In this document: positions 42,555-52,571 of the stretch, piece after piece
Layout: the number at the start of each line of letters is the position of its first letter
Numbering within the stretch: the stretch's first letter is position 1
IMG/VR virus record: IMGVR_UViG_3300024348_000001
Span: 1-64,000 of that record
Direction: 5' to 3' (one strand)
Origin: a virus
DNA length: 64,000 nucleotides
Notes under the pieces: model-generated
What the model was told of the DNA's origin: nothing
Database searches by the model: none
Seen by the model: only the letters and a program-made list of their open reading frames with translations
Translations under genes and position numbers: made by a program

Positions 42555-44037
42555 GGTTGATCAATCGCTCCAAATGGTTTGCGTAATCCCCAGTCAGTGT
42601 GGGAATGTGTGCAATGCACAATCCCTTCCTGATCTTTTTAACTATTTCGGGATTGGCGTGAAGCATCGCTCCTAGACGACTCCATGACACGGCGTCCTTA
42701 CCGCTCATGCCTAACGTCTTGGACCATGCTTTATTCTCCACATCCGCACGCGTAGGGCATGTCACGTGAATGCCCAATGCCTCCAATCGTGGTTTGAAGT
42801 AACTGTGTCCTCCTTGATTCAGAATGTAATCCAGCAACCAAACAAGGGACCAATTCCAATCCCAGATCGTGTGCTGTCGTGACGGAGCCATCTCCATGTC
42901 ACCGTCAATAATTTCTTCAACATTGTTGTGCCGCCACAACAATCTTGTCGCAATCTTTTTGACGCCTTCGCTGTATGAGTTCTTGAACGTTTCAATGTTC
43001 ACCTCATATCCAACGAACTTTGATGACACGATCTTGTGCTTCGGTCCCTTCGCTTTGGACAACTGAAGCTCGACAGATTCCTGAAACCCTAACTGCTTGC
43101 CGCCACCGATTGAACGCGTCGGTAGTCCTCGTTCGTCCATACCGGTCTTCAACTGATTGACGGTTACCAGCGAGAATGGCCAACCGTCAAACTCCTGCGG
43201 GATAGCTTTGATAAACTTGGTATTAACCAACGCTTCTGTGGCAAAACCACGTGCGGCGTTACCAATACCTTTACCTCTCAAACCATCCTTGCCAATCTTG
43301 CCAAGTATCTTTTCCTGTTCGGTTTCAGAGGCCTTACCTGATACAGAATCGACTCCGAACAAGAACGGGATCTTGCGGCCAAAACCCTGAGAGTCGGCAG
43401 ACCTCTTGGTGATCTTGATGGCGTCGGTAAGGTTGCGCTGCCACTCTTCCAAAGAACCTGCGCGTAGAAGCTGCGTCATCCCAAACATCTGCTCACCCAT
43501 GATTGACGCATACCAATCAGGATTGAACTTAGTCTCGGTCTCGACCAGCCAGAACCCCCCACCGAAACTCATGAACCACCGAGCAAACTCTGCCAACATC
43601 GCAGACTTGCCCACACCCGTCTCAGCCACCAGTTGATACATCAAACCCAACGGCAACGCATCTAAACCCAGCAAATACTCCATCGGCAATGACGGTGTCG
43701 GAATACCGATCATTAATTCTCGAGATTCCGAACCGATGAAATAATTAGCTGGCGTGGTCTTGCGGGCTTCCTCCACAAGTGCCGTCATGAATTTCCATTG
43801 TTGCTCAGGCCGAATCTTGCTTTTGCCTTTGTCCATGTCAGTGTTAATCAATTGCGCAGGCAACAAATCATCATCTGGCATTTCTGGAGCCGTAAATTCA
43901 GGTTCCTCTTCAATTTCTTCGACCTTGGGCTTACGCCCACGCTTCTTAGGTTTAACCGATTCCGTGTCTTCCGTGACAGGAACCGGCGTTACCCCCGTCA
44001 TTTCTTCGTCATCATCGTCCAACGGTGGCAATTGCAT
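42544..44037 (-). CDS. RecA/UvsX-like recombinase
   Basis: After an acidic then basic 100-residue leader, the core shows Walker A AETGVGKSAML (Lys about 144), GGGFWLVETETKFN with the catalytic Glu, Walker B-like FLFGVDSVSG and the L2 region LVTVNQLKTGMDERG...IGGGKQLGF. This is the layout of phage RecA/UvsX proteins that pair homologous DNA with ATP. About 497 residues, longer than UvsX because of N- and C-terminal extensions. Upstream lies the SSB-like gene, its expected partner. Confidence 0.85.
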   Translation of the reverse strand: MQLPPLDDDDEEMTGVTPVPVTEDTESVKPKKRGRKPKVEEIEEEPEFTAPEMPDDDLLPAQLINTDMDKGKSKIRPEQQWKFMTALVEEARKTTPANYFIGSESRELMIGIPTPSLPMEYLLGLDALPLGLMYQLVAETGVGKSAMLAEFARWFMSFGGGFWLVETETKFNPDWYASIMGEQMFGMTQLLRAGSLEEWQRNLTDAIKITKRSADSQGFGRKIPFLFGVDSVSGKASETEQEKILGKIGKDGLRGKGIGNAARGFATEALVNTKFIKAIPQEFDGWPFSLVTVNQLKTGMDERGLPTRSIGGGKQLGFQESVELQLSKAKGPKHKIVSSKFVGYEVNIETFKNSYSEGVKKIATRLLWRHNNVEEIIDGDMEMAPSRQHTIWDWNWSLVWLLDYILNQGGHSYFKPRLEALGIHVTCPTRADVENKAWSKTLGMSGKDAVSWSRLGAMLHANPEIVKKIRKGLCIAHIPTLTGDYANHLERLINRAK

Positions 44038-44051
44038 AGAGTCCCCCAAAC

Positions 44052-44079
44052 GGGCACCGCAACCGAAATTGCGGTGCCC
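44052..44079 (-). promoter_or_regulatory. Intergenic 11-bp hairpin between the SSB-like and RecA-like genes
   Basis: Bases 44052-44062 pair with 44069-44079 (loop 6) without mismatch. No T-tract follows on the minus strand, so it is a poor terminator; mRNA processing, transcript stabilisation or attenuation before the recombinase is more likely. Confidence 0.7.
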
Positions 44080-44096
44080 ACGAAACAATTAAACAC

Positions 44097-45701
44097 TTAT
44101 TTTTTACGAGGCGGTCTTGGCGCAGGACTCTTTGGAGGAGCATTGCGCGCGGACTTTGGTGGCGGAGGCATATCGTCATCATCCTCGCCGTCTTCTTCAA
44201 AATCGTCGTCTTCGGTGGCTTCACCTTCCTCCAAATCATCTTCATCTACAGGCAGTTGTTTACGGACTGGCGCCGACAATTCTGCATCGTCTTCGTCGTC
44301 ATCTTGAACCGCTGGCCGAACCGGAGTCGCTACGACTGCTTCGTCTTCGTCGTCGTCCATAGCGGGCACAGGAATTTTCTTCAGAACTGGCAAATCCAAA
44401 TCGTCATCGTCATCTGTAAACGTTTGATTGTTTGCAGGACGCGCCGGTGCTGCGGGTTTCTTGCTCACAGGCGGCGAGAAATCATCGTCGTCCTCAACTT
44501 CTACCATTGCAGCTTTCTTGGGACGAGGTGCTTCTTCCGCAGCCGGTACGCTACTCTTGGCGTTACCCAAGATCTTGCGCACGTCTGCGGTCATATACTC
44601 GGACCGATCAAACCACGCCCATTCCACCAACTTAGGAATAGAGCGGAACGCCTGTGCAATAATTACACACTTTTCTTCGTTAGACGGGAAGTGCAAGATA
44701 CCTGCATTCACGCCAGACGGAGTCCAGAAGAATGACGATTTAACAACACGTTCAACCTGTTCTGTGGACAGAGATGGTTTAAACTTCTGTCCGCCCACAC
44801 CAAGCACTCGACTAATCGCAAACTCATAACCCGTTGGTTTCTTCGGGTCGATGGTGCCTGACCACGACATGGACAGCCACTGGCTCTTTGGATTAACAGC
44901 GTTCCGTGCCTGAAGCTTGGTTACCTTCGGGTTGAACGCACACACGAAATAGCCACCCGCAACAGTACGGGTGTCGGGATCAAACGTACCGACAGGATCT
45001 CCGTAGAGATACGGTGCGTTGTAATCCACATCTGGATTTCCATCGAACGAATCCGCTGGCGTGTCGAATATATTGAACAAGCTATTTGCCGAGGCAGGTA
45101 GCTGGATCACACACATTGCCTCGCCGGGTGCTTCACCAAGTGCATGTTCACGACCATTGCCGATATGCTCGACATCGCCATTGGCATACACAAAACCCTG
45201 CATGAAGTTCAGGGTAGTGGGTCGCGTGATTGACGCACCCTTGCCAGCAGAACCAACCATCAACTGATTCCAACGAGCATCCCACGAACGGCCGCCGGCA
45301 AACACACCTTCCTTGTGCGCACGGAAACAAGACCAATAGAAATTGGTATACGGCTCGTTACGGCGTGATGCCTCGTCTCCGGGCTGATGCAACAAGATCG
45401 TGTACTTATCGCGATCATCTCCACCGAAATATTTAGCCGCAGGCACGGGAAACATGAAGTGCGAGTAATGCCGCTGCGCAGCACTCTCACGGCCACCTGC
45501 AAGGTTGTTGGGATTGTCGTAATCTCTGCCCGGCACCGGACGGAACAGCAACGGTCCCTTGGTGTAGTTCGGACGGATTAGCTGGAACGGAAGCGAACAA
45601 CGTGGATCCAATGTCTTATCGTCGGGCGGTGCGCTGCTGCGCTTGTCATTGCTACCGTGTGCCCGTGAATCGTAGCTCGGTCTCTGCCATTTATCAGACA
45701 T
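44097..45701 (-). CDS. Single-stranded DNA-binding protein-like (534 aa)
   Basis: Residues 1-380 are a globular domain rich in aromatic residues, with FMFPVPAAKYFGGDDRDKYTILLHQPGD and QWLSMSWSGTIDPKKPTGYEF, resembling large phage SSBs. The last 140 residues are mostly Asp/Glu runs with Pro and Lys, ending in RPPRKK. A long acidic C-terminal tail that recruits replication partners is the hallmark of SSB and gp32-type proteins. It lies between the polymerase and the recombinase. Assignment rests on layout and context. Confidence 0.65.
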   Translation of the reverse strand: MSDKWQRPSYDSRAHGSNDKRSSAPPDDKTLDPRCSLPFQLIRPNYTKGPLLFRPVPGRDYDNPNNLAGGRESAAQRHYSHFMFPVPAAKYFGGDDRDKYTILLHQPGDEASRRNEPYTNFYWSCFRAHKEGVFAGGRSWDARWNQLMVGSAGKGASITRPTTLNFMQGFVYANGDVEHIGNGREHALGEAPGEAMCVIQLPASANSLFNIFDTPADSFDGNPDVDYNAPYLYGDPVGTFDPDTRTVAGGYFVCAFNPKVTKLQARNAVNPKSQWLSMSWSGTIDPKKPTGYEFAISRVLGVGGQKFKPSLSTEQVERVVKSSFFWTPSGVNAGILHFPSNEEKCVIIAQAFRSIPKLVEWAWFDRSEYMTADVRKILGNAKSSVPAAEEAPRPKKAAMVEVEDDDDFSPPVSKKPAAPARPANNQTFTDDDDDLDLPVLKKIPVPAMDDDEDEAVVATPVRPAVQDDDEDDAELSAPVRKQLPVDEDDLEEGEATEDDDFEEDGEDDDDMPPPPKSARNAPPKSPAPRPPRKK

Positions 45702-45717
45702 GTCTACCTCACCTTAG

Positions 45718-48700
45718 TTATTTTGCAAATCTCTCAGGTATCCCCAGCCGCGTGCAATCTTCAAGACTGTATGGCTCACCCCAGTACTTTTCAACCACAA
45801 TGTCCACGCCTAAGCGATAAGGACCACCGGGTCGAGGACTACCGTCCAAACCACTGGGATAAATCGGTACACACTCTTGCATTGCATAGGGAATAAGCTC
45901 ATCCACAACGTATTCGATCAAATCGTAGCGAACTTCAAGCAATGCTGCATCATGAATTTGCAGAAGCATTTTAATTTCGTTTTGTAAATCGTTGTCATGG
46001 ATGATTTTACGCATCCATGCCAAACCACGATTTACACACGAAGCCACCATGCTCTGAATAGGAAAGTTCTGCGCTTGTCGTTGAAACTCGCCAAGGATCT
46101 TTTCATCAGACGTGTGGGCAAACCGGCGATACCTCCCGAAACATGAAGTCAGCCAGCGATGATTTTCAGCCCGATCCCGCGCGGAATCGAAGAAAGGCCT
46201 CAATCCTCCATACATCTGGAAGATCGTGTCAATCACCTGCTGTGCTTCGTCTACAGTAACCTCGACACCTTGCTCCTTGGCCTGAAGCGCAATTGCTTTT
46301 GCACCACGACCATAGGCAATGCCGAAGATCACATTCTTGGCCAAGGTTCTGAAGTGCGCCTTGCCGAGGCTTTTAAGTCCTGCCTTTGTTGGCGCACAAT
46401 CCAACCTGAAAGCAAGTTTGGCTACATTCGAGTGAATGTCGTAATAATCCGGATGCGGGTGTTTTCCGCCCTTCACAAGACTGCCTTCTGCATTATATCC
46501 CTCGTCAGGATGCAGCGCACGTGTTGCATGCGAAATCATAGTCGCATCGTCGGCCATTACTGCCATGCCAAACAATTCTGCGCCCTTGTAGTCAAACTCC
46601 ACAAAGGCATACCCATCCGTTGCTTTTAAGATGGAACGCAACTTGTGCTTGTAGCGATCCCCAAGCATACGGAAGTAATCAGGATCTCGCGATTTGCTGA
46701 TGTTTTGTAAGTTAGGACGTGCTGATCTCCAACGCCCAGTTTCTGTTGTAGGAAACAGATTGGTACGCGCACGACCGTCAGGATCAATGAATTCAGCAAG
46801 TCCGCCGTCGTAGGTCAGATTGCCGTCTTCGTCCTCATACTCGCCCGACTCTTGTTGACACGGTGGCCTCAATATAGATTTGAGCACCTGATCCAAAAAC
46901 CTCTGATCCCGCAACAAATTGATCTGATCCATTTGTGCTGGATTATCTTGCGCCAGAATCGACAGAATCATTTTGGACGTACCGGGTGACGCCGACTTAG
47001 TCAAATTCTTTTGCTTCAATTCATGCCATCTGCGAGGAGGCTTGCTGGTGTCAAGCAACGGTTCCAGATACAAACTGCGGCCCTCTTCAGGACGTAATCG
47101 CACAGGTTTACCGTCGGCATCCGTACGTCCGTTTAACGTTTCACCGAATAGAAATTCCTTGACGTGCTGCGTTGACCTGCCGTTGAAGTCCGGCCAGTTC
47201 GCCCAGTTCTTGAGCTGCTCTTCTTTCTCCGCACGCGTCTCCATGAAAGCAAACGTCAACGTGTCGATTCTGTCTCTGTCAATCAAGATACCGTTGCTGT
47301 GCATGTCGTAGATGACGGGCAACGTCAGCATCGATTCCCACAGAGCTTCCCAGCAATTGTTTCCGCAATAGTCGTACGAGATGTACTTCAGTAGCTCGAC
47401 ACAGATACGCCGCGTTACATCGGCATCGTAGTTAGCGTAGGGAATCAGGATTTCATCGGGAACATCACCGTAGCCGTAGATGGCTTGTCCCAGTCGCTTC
47501 TTCTCGTCTCGTTTCCATTTCTCTAGTGGCAAGTCATACCGGGGTGCTGTCGTGTAACGCGTGCTTAATACTTCCAAACCCAACTGTGCAGTTTCTTCGA
47601 CAGCGTGTGCCATCATTCCTGTGTCAAGCCAACCGTGACCTTGCTGTAAATACTTATAGGCTTCAATTGTTGGATCAGGACTTTCTACCAATACAGGACA
47701 ATCACGTATCGGATCAAAGTTGTACATCCTCAACCATTCCAAGTCAGCATTGAGGAAGTGTCCCACCGCCCTCTTGTCCTGCATGAATGTCTGCAACAAT
47801 TCCATCAACGCAGGAACGGCATTCTCACCAGCAGCGTTAACAAAACACGGGTTGCCTCCCGGTTCCGTCAAGACAAAGCATATCGCCTTCTTGTGTCCCC
47901 ACGACGCCTGAAGCGTACGCATGTAGCCACCGGGTTTGCGTGGACTTGGACCATGCCACTCAGCGTCCCAAGCAATCAATCTGTCTTTCAACGGCAATTC
48001 CGTAAACTCGTAATTAACTTCCGCAACCCAGTCTTCTACTTCTTCCAACGTCCTGACGGCCCGGTGATCAACATCTACTTCCGTGTTGTCTAACGTCGCT
48101 CCAGCAATCAACATCTTGAACCTAGCCAGATTGCGTTCAAACTGCCGAGCTTTGACAGGATCCCTTGTCACCTCACTTGGATGAATCGAGACCAACACTG
48201 AACACTCGTGAAATTCTTCAGGCTGATCTTCTGCCGTGTGAATCGGAAACCTGTACGTAAGCACCTGCCCTTCCGATTCAGATACTTTGGCATTCTTACC
48301 AAACAACGCTTTCAGTGCATCCGCTCCCAAGCACAAGATGTACTTGGGCTGCACGATACGCAATTCCTGATGCAACAGCGGTAAGCAATCCGCCAACCAC
48401 GCCGCTTTGATCGTTGCAGCATTAGCGGGCAACAAAAACTTAATAACGTTTGTTACGTACCATTTGTTGTAATTAGTAATTCCGACGGTTTGTAACGCAT
48501 CTTTGAGAGCCTGTCCTGCTGGTCCTACAAAGTTGGCGCAGACCCTTGCCTCTTCCTTCCACGGTACTTTGCCTATTACCATCACGTCAGTAGGCACAGG
48601 CCCAACTGAGAAACTGAACGCTCCTGCCAGATTCTCTAATGCAAAACTGCTATTGCCCGCATACCGTCCCCACAGATGCCCCGGTACAAAGTTCACAGGT

Positions 48701-49071
48701 TCCGAATATCCCGGTCGCACTACCACGGGCAGTGTAAATCCACGTTCACGCAACGCCCGCGTGTACAACTTCAACAGCGTTTCAGCCGGAATGTATTGTT
48801 GCTCAGATTTTTTCTTAGAGTTCTTTTTAGGCAAAATCGTTGCGTTGTGCCCGTCCAAATGCGTTGCATGTAACAAGAAGTTAGGCCCGGGTGGCGGCAT
48901 GCCGGGCGCGTTGTACGCCCAGCAACCTTGCTTGTTGATACGGCTACCAATCACACGCCGTTTAAGGCGAGCGTCGTCAGTAACGGGATCTAGCAAACGC
49001 CGCCTGATTTTTTTAGGTTGCGGCGTATTGTCAGGCGAATCGGACAAATCGCCTTTATGAATGTTCCGCAT
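45718..49071 (-). CDS. UDG-domain / 3'-5' exonuclease / family A DNA polymerase fusion
   Basis: About 1117 residues in three parts. Residues about 155-330 form a uracil-DNA glycosylase-like domain (NFVGPAGQALKDAL, CLGADALKALFG, SIHPSEVTRDP). A proofreading domain follows (LIAWDAEWHG, AVGHFLNADLEWL, YANYDADVTRR). The polymerase part has motif A FVEFDYKGAELF, motif B AKNVIFGIAYGRGAK and motif C LLQIHDAALLEV, where the usual Glu after HD is Ala. Phage SPO1 polymerase also joins UDG-like and PolA domains. It replicates the phage genome and may sense uracil. ATG at 49071 coupled (TGATG) to the primase gene. Confidence 0.92.
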   Translation of the reverse strand: MRNIHKGDLSDSPDNTPQPKKIRRRLLDPVTDDARLKRRVIGSRINKQGCWAYNAPGMPPPGPNFLLHATHLDGHNATILPKKNSKKKSEQQYIPAETLLKLYTRALRERGFTLPVVVRPGYSEPVNFVPGHLWGRYAGNSSFALENLAGAFSFSVGPVPTDVMVIGKVPWKEEARVCANFVGPAGQALKDALQTVGITNYNKWYVTNVIKFLLPANAATIKAAWLADCLPLLHQELRIVQPKYILCLGADALKALFGKNAKVSESEGQVLTYRFPIHTAEDQPEEFHECSVLVSIHPSEVTRDPVKARQFERNLARFKMLIAGATLDNTEVDVDHRAVRTLEEVEDWVAEVNYEFTELPLKDRLIAWDAEWHGPSPRKPGGYMRTLQASWGHKKAICFVLTEPGGNPCFVNAAGENAVPALMELLQTFMQDKRAVGHFLNADLEWLRMYNFDPIRDCPVLVESPDPTIEAYKYLQQGHGWLDTGMMAHAVEETAQLGLEVLSTRYTTAPRYDLPLEKWKRDEKKRLGQAIYGYGDVPDEILIPYANYDADVTRRICVELLKYISYDYCGNNCWEALWESMLTLPVIYDMHSNGILIDRDRIDTLTFAFMETRAEKEEQLKNWANWPDFNGRSTQHVKEFLFGETLNGRTDADGKPVRLRPEEGRSLYLEPLLDTSKPPRRWHELKQKNLTKSASPGTSKMILSILAQDNPAQMDQINLLRDQRFLDQVLKSILRPPCQQESGEYEDEDGNLTYDGGLAEFIDPDGRARTNLFPTTETGRWRSARPNLQNISKSRDPDYFRMLGDRYKHKLRSILKATDGYAFVEFDYKGAELFGMAVMADDATMISHATRALHPDEGYNAEGSLVKGGKHPHPDYYDIHSNVAKLAFRLDCAPTKAGLKSLGKAHFRTLAKNVIFGIAYGRGAKAIALQAKEQGVEVTVDEAQQVIDTIFQMYGGLRPFFDSARDRAENHRWLTSCFGRYRRFAHTSDEKILGEFQRQAQNFPIQSMVASCVNRGLAWMRKIIHDNDLQNEIKMLLQIHDAALLEVRYDLIEYVVDELIPYAMQECVPIYPSGLDGSPRPGGPYRLGVDIVVEKYWGEPYSLEDCTRLGIPERFAK

Positions 49072-50153
49072 CACGTATCCTCTTTTGTTTTCTGGCAGAC
49101 CATGCGATTGAACGTCACGGTAACGCCCTGTAACGCTGCCTGTTCTTTGACATACTTGCGCAAGACCCTACGGTTTGTAGACCCGGGATCTGTACCTTCT
49201 GGCAACTTGACGTGAACAAACCCACCAGAATGCGCAAGCAAACGAGGATTGTGCAACAAGTTCTGCACATGCTTCTCAGCGTATGCCTCAGGATCAAACA
49301 ACAACACGATTGGTCGCGCAGGACGCCTAAACGCTGCTGTGATTAATTCTAATTGCCTGTCGCTTATGGAATGGCCGAAAGTGCATACAGCACCATCACC
49401 AAAACCCCATACATCAACAACGCCTTCCGTGATGACGCAGGCGTTGAACAGCCTAGACCTGTCAAGGTTGTACACAACCGTGCTTTTCGACATCCCCGGC
49501 ATCGTAAAGTACTTTGGAGGTAAATTCTTCTGCGTCTTCCAGTCCAGTTCACCAACATATCGTGCCTGCCATCCTTTCAATACTTTGTTCTGATAGACAG
49601 GAATTATCAAACGGTCTTTGGCCAAACTATACCGACTGGCTACACAGTACCGCACGTCGTAAATGCGTTGCAGGCGCCCGGGATCATACCCACGCTCTTG
49701 CACATACTGGATTGCTGCATGTTCTTGTGGCAAAGTCAGCAATGGAACACAATCGCCCGGCCACACGGCAATCGTGTCGCTTTCCGCCACTCTGCGTCCC
49801 GGTTTTACTTGCACCTCGCTCAACGGAATCAACATAGGTGATTCCAGCTTGTCCACAAACTCGGAATAATACTGTGGATTGCTCAAGCAATTCTCGTTGA
49901 AGCAATGTGCCAAAAACCTCATCGGCTTACCGTCAGAACCGTTCTGCCCAAACATGTACGAGATGTACAGGCGGAACCGAGAATCCGTACAGAATGGGCA
50001 GCATACCTGATAGTACTCACCCTTACTGCGGAAATTCAAACGACGCTTGCCCGCCACCATCATGGTGTCAGCATCAAATTGTTGACCAGCGCTGGAAACC
50101 CGAACTCTGCCAAAAAGGGTTTCCAGCCGCTTGTGTAGTGGGAAATTAAGCAT
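49071..50153 (-). CDS. DNA primase (DnaG-like, zinc-binding and TOPRIM)
   Basis: Four cysteines (52, 55, 84, 89) form the zinc-binding end (CPFC ... HCFNENC). The core has YCVASRYSLAKDRLIIPVYQ and a TOPRIM domain with the acidic motif CVITEGVVDVWGFGDG and VLLFDPEAY. It would make RNA primers for the DnaB-type helicase complex encoded directly upstream. About 360 residues, compact for a primase, without a helicase-binding C-terminal domain that I can see. TAATG start. Confidence 0.88.
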   Translation of the reverse strand: MLNFPLHKRLETLFGRVRVSSAGQQFDADTMMVAGKRRLNFRSKGEYYQVCCPFCTDSRFRLYISYMFGQNGSDGKPMRFLAHCFNENCLSNPQYYSEFVDKLESPMLIPLSEVQVKPGRRVAESDTIAVWPGDCVPLLTLPQEHAAIQYVQERGYDPGRLQRIYDVRYCVASRYSLAKDRLIIPVYQNKVLKGWQARYVGELDWKTQKNLPPKYFTMPGMSKSTVVYNLDRSRLFNACVITEGVVDVWGFGDGAVCTFGHSISDRQLELITAAFRRPARPIVLLFDPEAYAEKHVQNLLHNPRLLAHSGGFVHVKLPEGTDPGSTNRRVLRKYVKEQAALQGVTVTFNRMVCQKTKEDT

Positions 50154-51868
50154 TAGCCAGCTGCGCCCTGTGTCGCCACTGCCGGCGATGAGCGGCGTAC
50201 TTCCGTGGGTGGAGGTACGGTACGGGTATCACTCTTGGAGATCACCGTGTCTCCATCCAAAATCAACTTGTCAGAATAATCGATCAGACGACTAAACTTA
50301 CCATCAACTTTTACCAAAGGATTCTGCATCACCGGCGCACCACGTCGAACCTTAGTGAACGCAAACTTGACAATCTGTTCCTGACCAATAGGCCGCGTCG
50401 TAGTCACAGCCACATCCGCAAACTCACCAATGCTGGCACTCTGCGAACCGTCTGTGTGGTCAATCTGCGTTGCGATGTTGCGGGCCATCTTGTTAGCCTT
50501 ACCCGTCAACTGATGCATGACCAGCGCCGGGATGTTGTAGGTCTTGGCAATCTTCTCGCTTAGAGACCGACCTACCGTGTTGATGACAAGATGCATGTTG
50601 TCAAACGAGTCTTTCTTCTCGCAGATACGATTTGCCAACGCCGATACGTGATCCAGTACAAACGAATACGGATACAATTCGCCATTCATTCGCATGTGGT
50701 TATCCATGATCGTCTGGATATCCGCCACCCCGTTCTTGCCGTACTGCTTAAACTTGGGGTTGGAATCCATGAACTCCACAAACAACAAATGCTTGCGCAA
50801 TAGTTCGATCGCCGTGTTAATCCTCTGCCGTTCACTGACGTAACGCATGCTGCACCCGAAGATATCCGGATTCAAATTGTGCTGCCGCAATGCGTCTCGT
50901 TTCTGCGCTTCAATCTCGTGCTCGTACGGTTGTGTCGGCACGTCAGAATCACTGAAGAAATTCAAATCTCCACGCGATTCGAGAATGCGCTCACGCGGTA
51001 CCTCAGCCAGAAACGTCAAACATCTTTGTTGGAATTCGTTACGTGTCGCTTCTGTCGATACATAGAAAACCACAGGACATTTTTGCACTGCGGTACCGTC
51101 CGAGTGTGTCAGGAACGGTCCCTGCTGCGCTGTAAAGATGCGCTGACACGCCTTTGCCATGTTGCATGCTGCCATGACTGCAAAGGTTGTCTTACAGGAG
51201 CCGAACGGTCCCATAAACAAAAGCATCTCGCCGCCAAGCAATCCACCCCCAACATGCTTATCTATGACAGATACACCTGTGGGAACGTATGTCACATCCG
51301 GCGGCACACCAAGACCGTCAAAGAACAACTCGTCGATCAACGGAGAATCCAAACCTTCCAGCCGTGTCTTGGTTGTTTCAAACGATTTAACCAGCGTGTT
51401 AACACGATCAATGTTCTTGCTGTCGCCTTGAAGTTCATTAAACAACGACGTGGTCAGATTCAACGTAGCCAAATGCATCGACCAGCGTTTAATAATCGAA
51501 ATAGCCATGTCTTGCAGTAATTTATCTGCGGCGTACCGTTCACTGCGTTGGTTCGGTGTTTTAACAAACTCAACAAGCTCATAGATTTCGTCGAATACAT
51601 CCGGTGCAACGTAATCGCCGTACCGTTCTCGGCGCCGTTCAATGATTCCACAGATTTCTTCGTGGAGCGGAAGCCTATCGTGCTTGTCCACGAACCAGCA
51701 AATCAACTGGATTACTTCTGCGTACGCTGGGTTTTCCTGTCCAATCAATTCTGGACGGAATACTTCTCGTACAAATTTTTGCACGTTGATGTTGCAAATA
51801 AACACCCGCAACGCACGTATCTTTTCTTTTTCCGACGGGGCGTCGTTTTCATTAACTAGCTGTTCCAC
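50153..51868 (-). CDS. DnaB-type replicative helicase
   Basis: A 571-residue RecA-fold helicase. Walker A is GPFGSCKTT (220-228), where Cys replaces the usual Gly before Lys. The conserved GGGLLGGEM lies before it, CPVVFYVSTEATRNEFQQR carries the catalytic Glu, and FVLDHVSALANR is Walker B. The N-terminal 170 residues are helical like DnaB-N. GTG start with AAGGAG. It unwinds DNA ahead of the polymerase and pairs with the primase immediately downstream. Confidence 0.88.
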   Translation of the reverse strand: MEQLVNENDAPSEKEKIRALRVFICNINVQKFVREVFRPELIGQENPAYAEVIQLICWFVDKHDRLPLHEEICGIIERRRERYGDYVAPDVFDEIYELVEFVKTPNQRSERYAADKLLQDMAISIIKRWSMHLATLNLTTSLFNELQGDSKNIDRVNTLVKSFETTKTRLEGLDSPLIDELFFDGLGVPPDVTYVPTGVSVIDKHVGGGLLGGEMLLFMGPFGSCKTTFAVMAACNMAKACQRIFTAQQGPFLTHSDGTAVQKCPVVFYVSTEATRNEFQQRCLTFLAEVPRERILESRGDLNFFSDSDVPTQPYEHEIEAQKRDALRQHNLNPDIFGCSMRYVSERQRINTAIELLRKHLLFVEFMDSNPKFKQYGKNGVADIQTIMDNHMRMNGELYPYSFVLDHVSALANRICEKKDSFDNMHLVINTVGRSLSEKIAKTYNIPALVMHQLTGKANKMARNIATQIDHTDGSQSASIGEFADVAVTTTRPIGQEQIVKFAFTKVRRGAPVMQNPLVKVDGKFSRLIDYSDKLILDGDTVISKSDTRTVPPPTEVRRSSPAVATQGAAG

Positions 51869-52571
51869 AACGAGCTCCTTGTCGCAAAGCGTAAAACTGC
51901 TTATACAATTCCGGAGCGCTCTTCACGAACGTTTCCGGTAACAGATGGGTCCAATGCGCCGTGTATTCATTCTTGAAAAAATGAAACTGCACAGCAGCTT
52001 TGTGTTTAAACGCTTTAGCGATTTCTTTGAACTCAATCATCCGCGTTGCCATAAACGCCCGATACGCATAACAGTACCGGAACAACATTGAAATGCTCAG
52101 ATTAAAATCAAGTAAGCTTTGTATAACGGCATCTAGTTTTTTGATACCTTGTTGTTCTAAGTACGAAACATTTTGTTCAAACACGTTTTTGTTCACATCC
52201 AACAACGTGCGAATCTCATCGCCTTTAGCGTGTTTAAACTTTTCCCAGTGCTTCAGGCATTGTTCCGAAAACAGATGATTAGGCTCAGGTGGTCGGTGCG
52301 CAATATCCCGAGCGTCAAACTGTATAGAAATGTACGCCTCTGGATCAATTTCCAAAGTCACAAATTTTTTAGCCAGCTTAGGCCACAACGGCGGTATGTC
52401 TTTCTCTAGACAAACGCCGTCATCAGTTTCTACTCCCTGCTTACCGTCGTACAGCTTGGGAATGACGTACACCACCGGATACCCCGCCTTGGCCGTTTCG
52501 TACAGGCTACGAGTCAGACTGTACGCGGCACGGACAGTCTTGGCCAGATCATCAATGGCATTATTTGTCAC
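51852..52571 (-). CDS. Unrecognised protein between two helicase genes (239 aa)
   Basis: GTG start within the last codons of the SF2 helicase gene (11-bp overlap), GGAGAG upstream. Helical, with aromatic-rich middle (LFRYCYAYRAFMATRMIEFKEI) and no motif known to me. It overlaps the DnaB-type gene by 17 bp, so it is probably a replisome accessory such as a helicase loader; this is inference from position only. Confidence 0.6.
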   Translation of the reverse strand: MTNNAIDDLAKTVRAAYSLTRSLYETAKAGYPVVYVIPKLYDGKQGVETDDGVCLEKDIPPLWPKLAKKFVTLEIDPEAYISIQFDARDIAHRPPEPNHLFSEQCLKHWEKFKHAKGDEIRTLLDVNKNVFEQNVSYLEQQGIKKLDAVIQSLLDFNLSISMLFRYCYAYRAFMATRMIEFKEIAKAFKHKAAVQFHFFKNEYTAHWTHLLPETFVKSAPELYKQFYALRQGARCGTAS

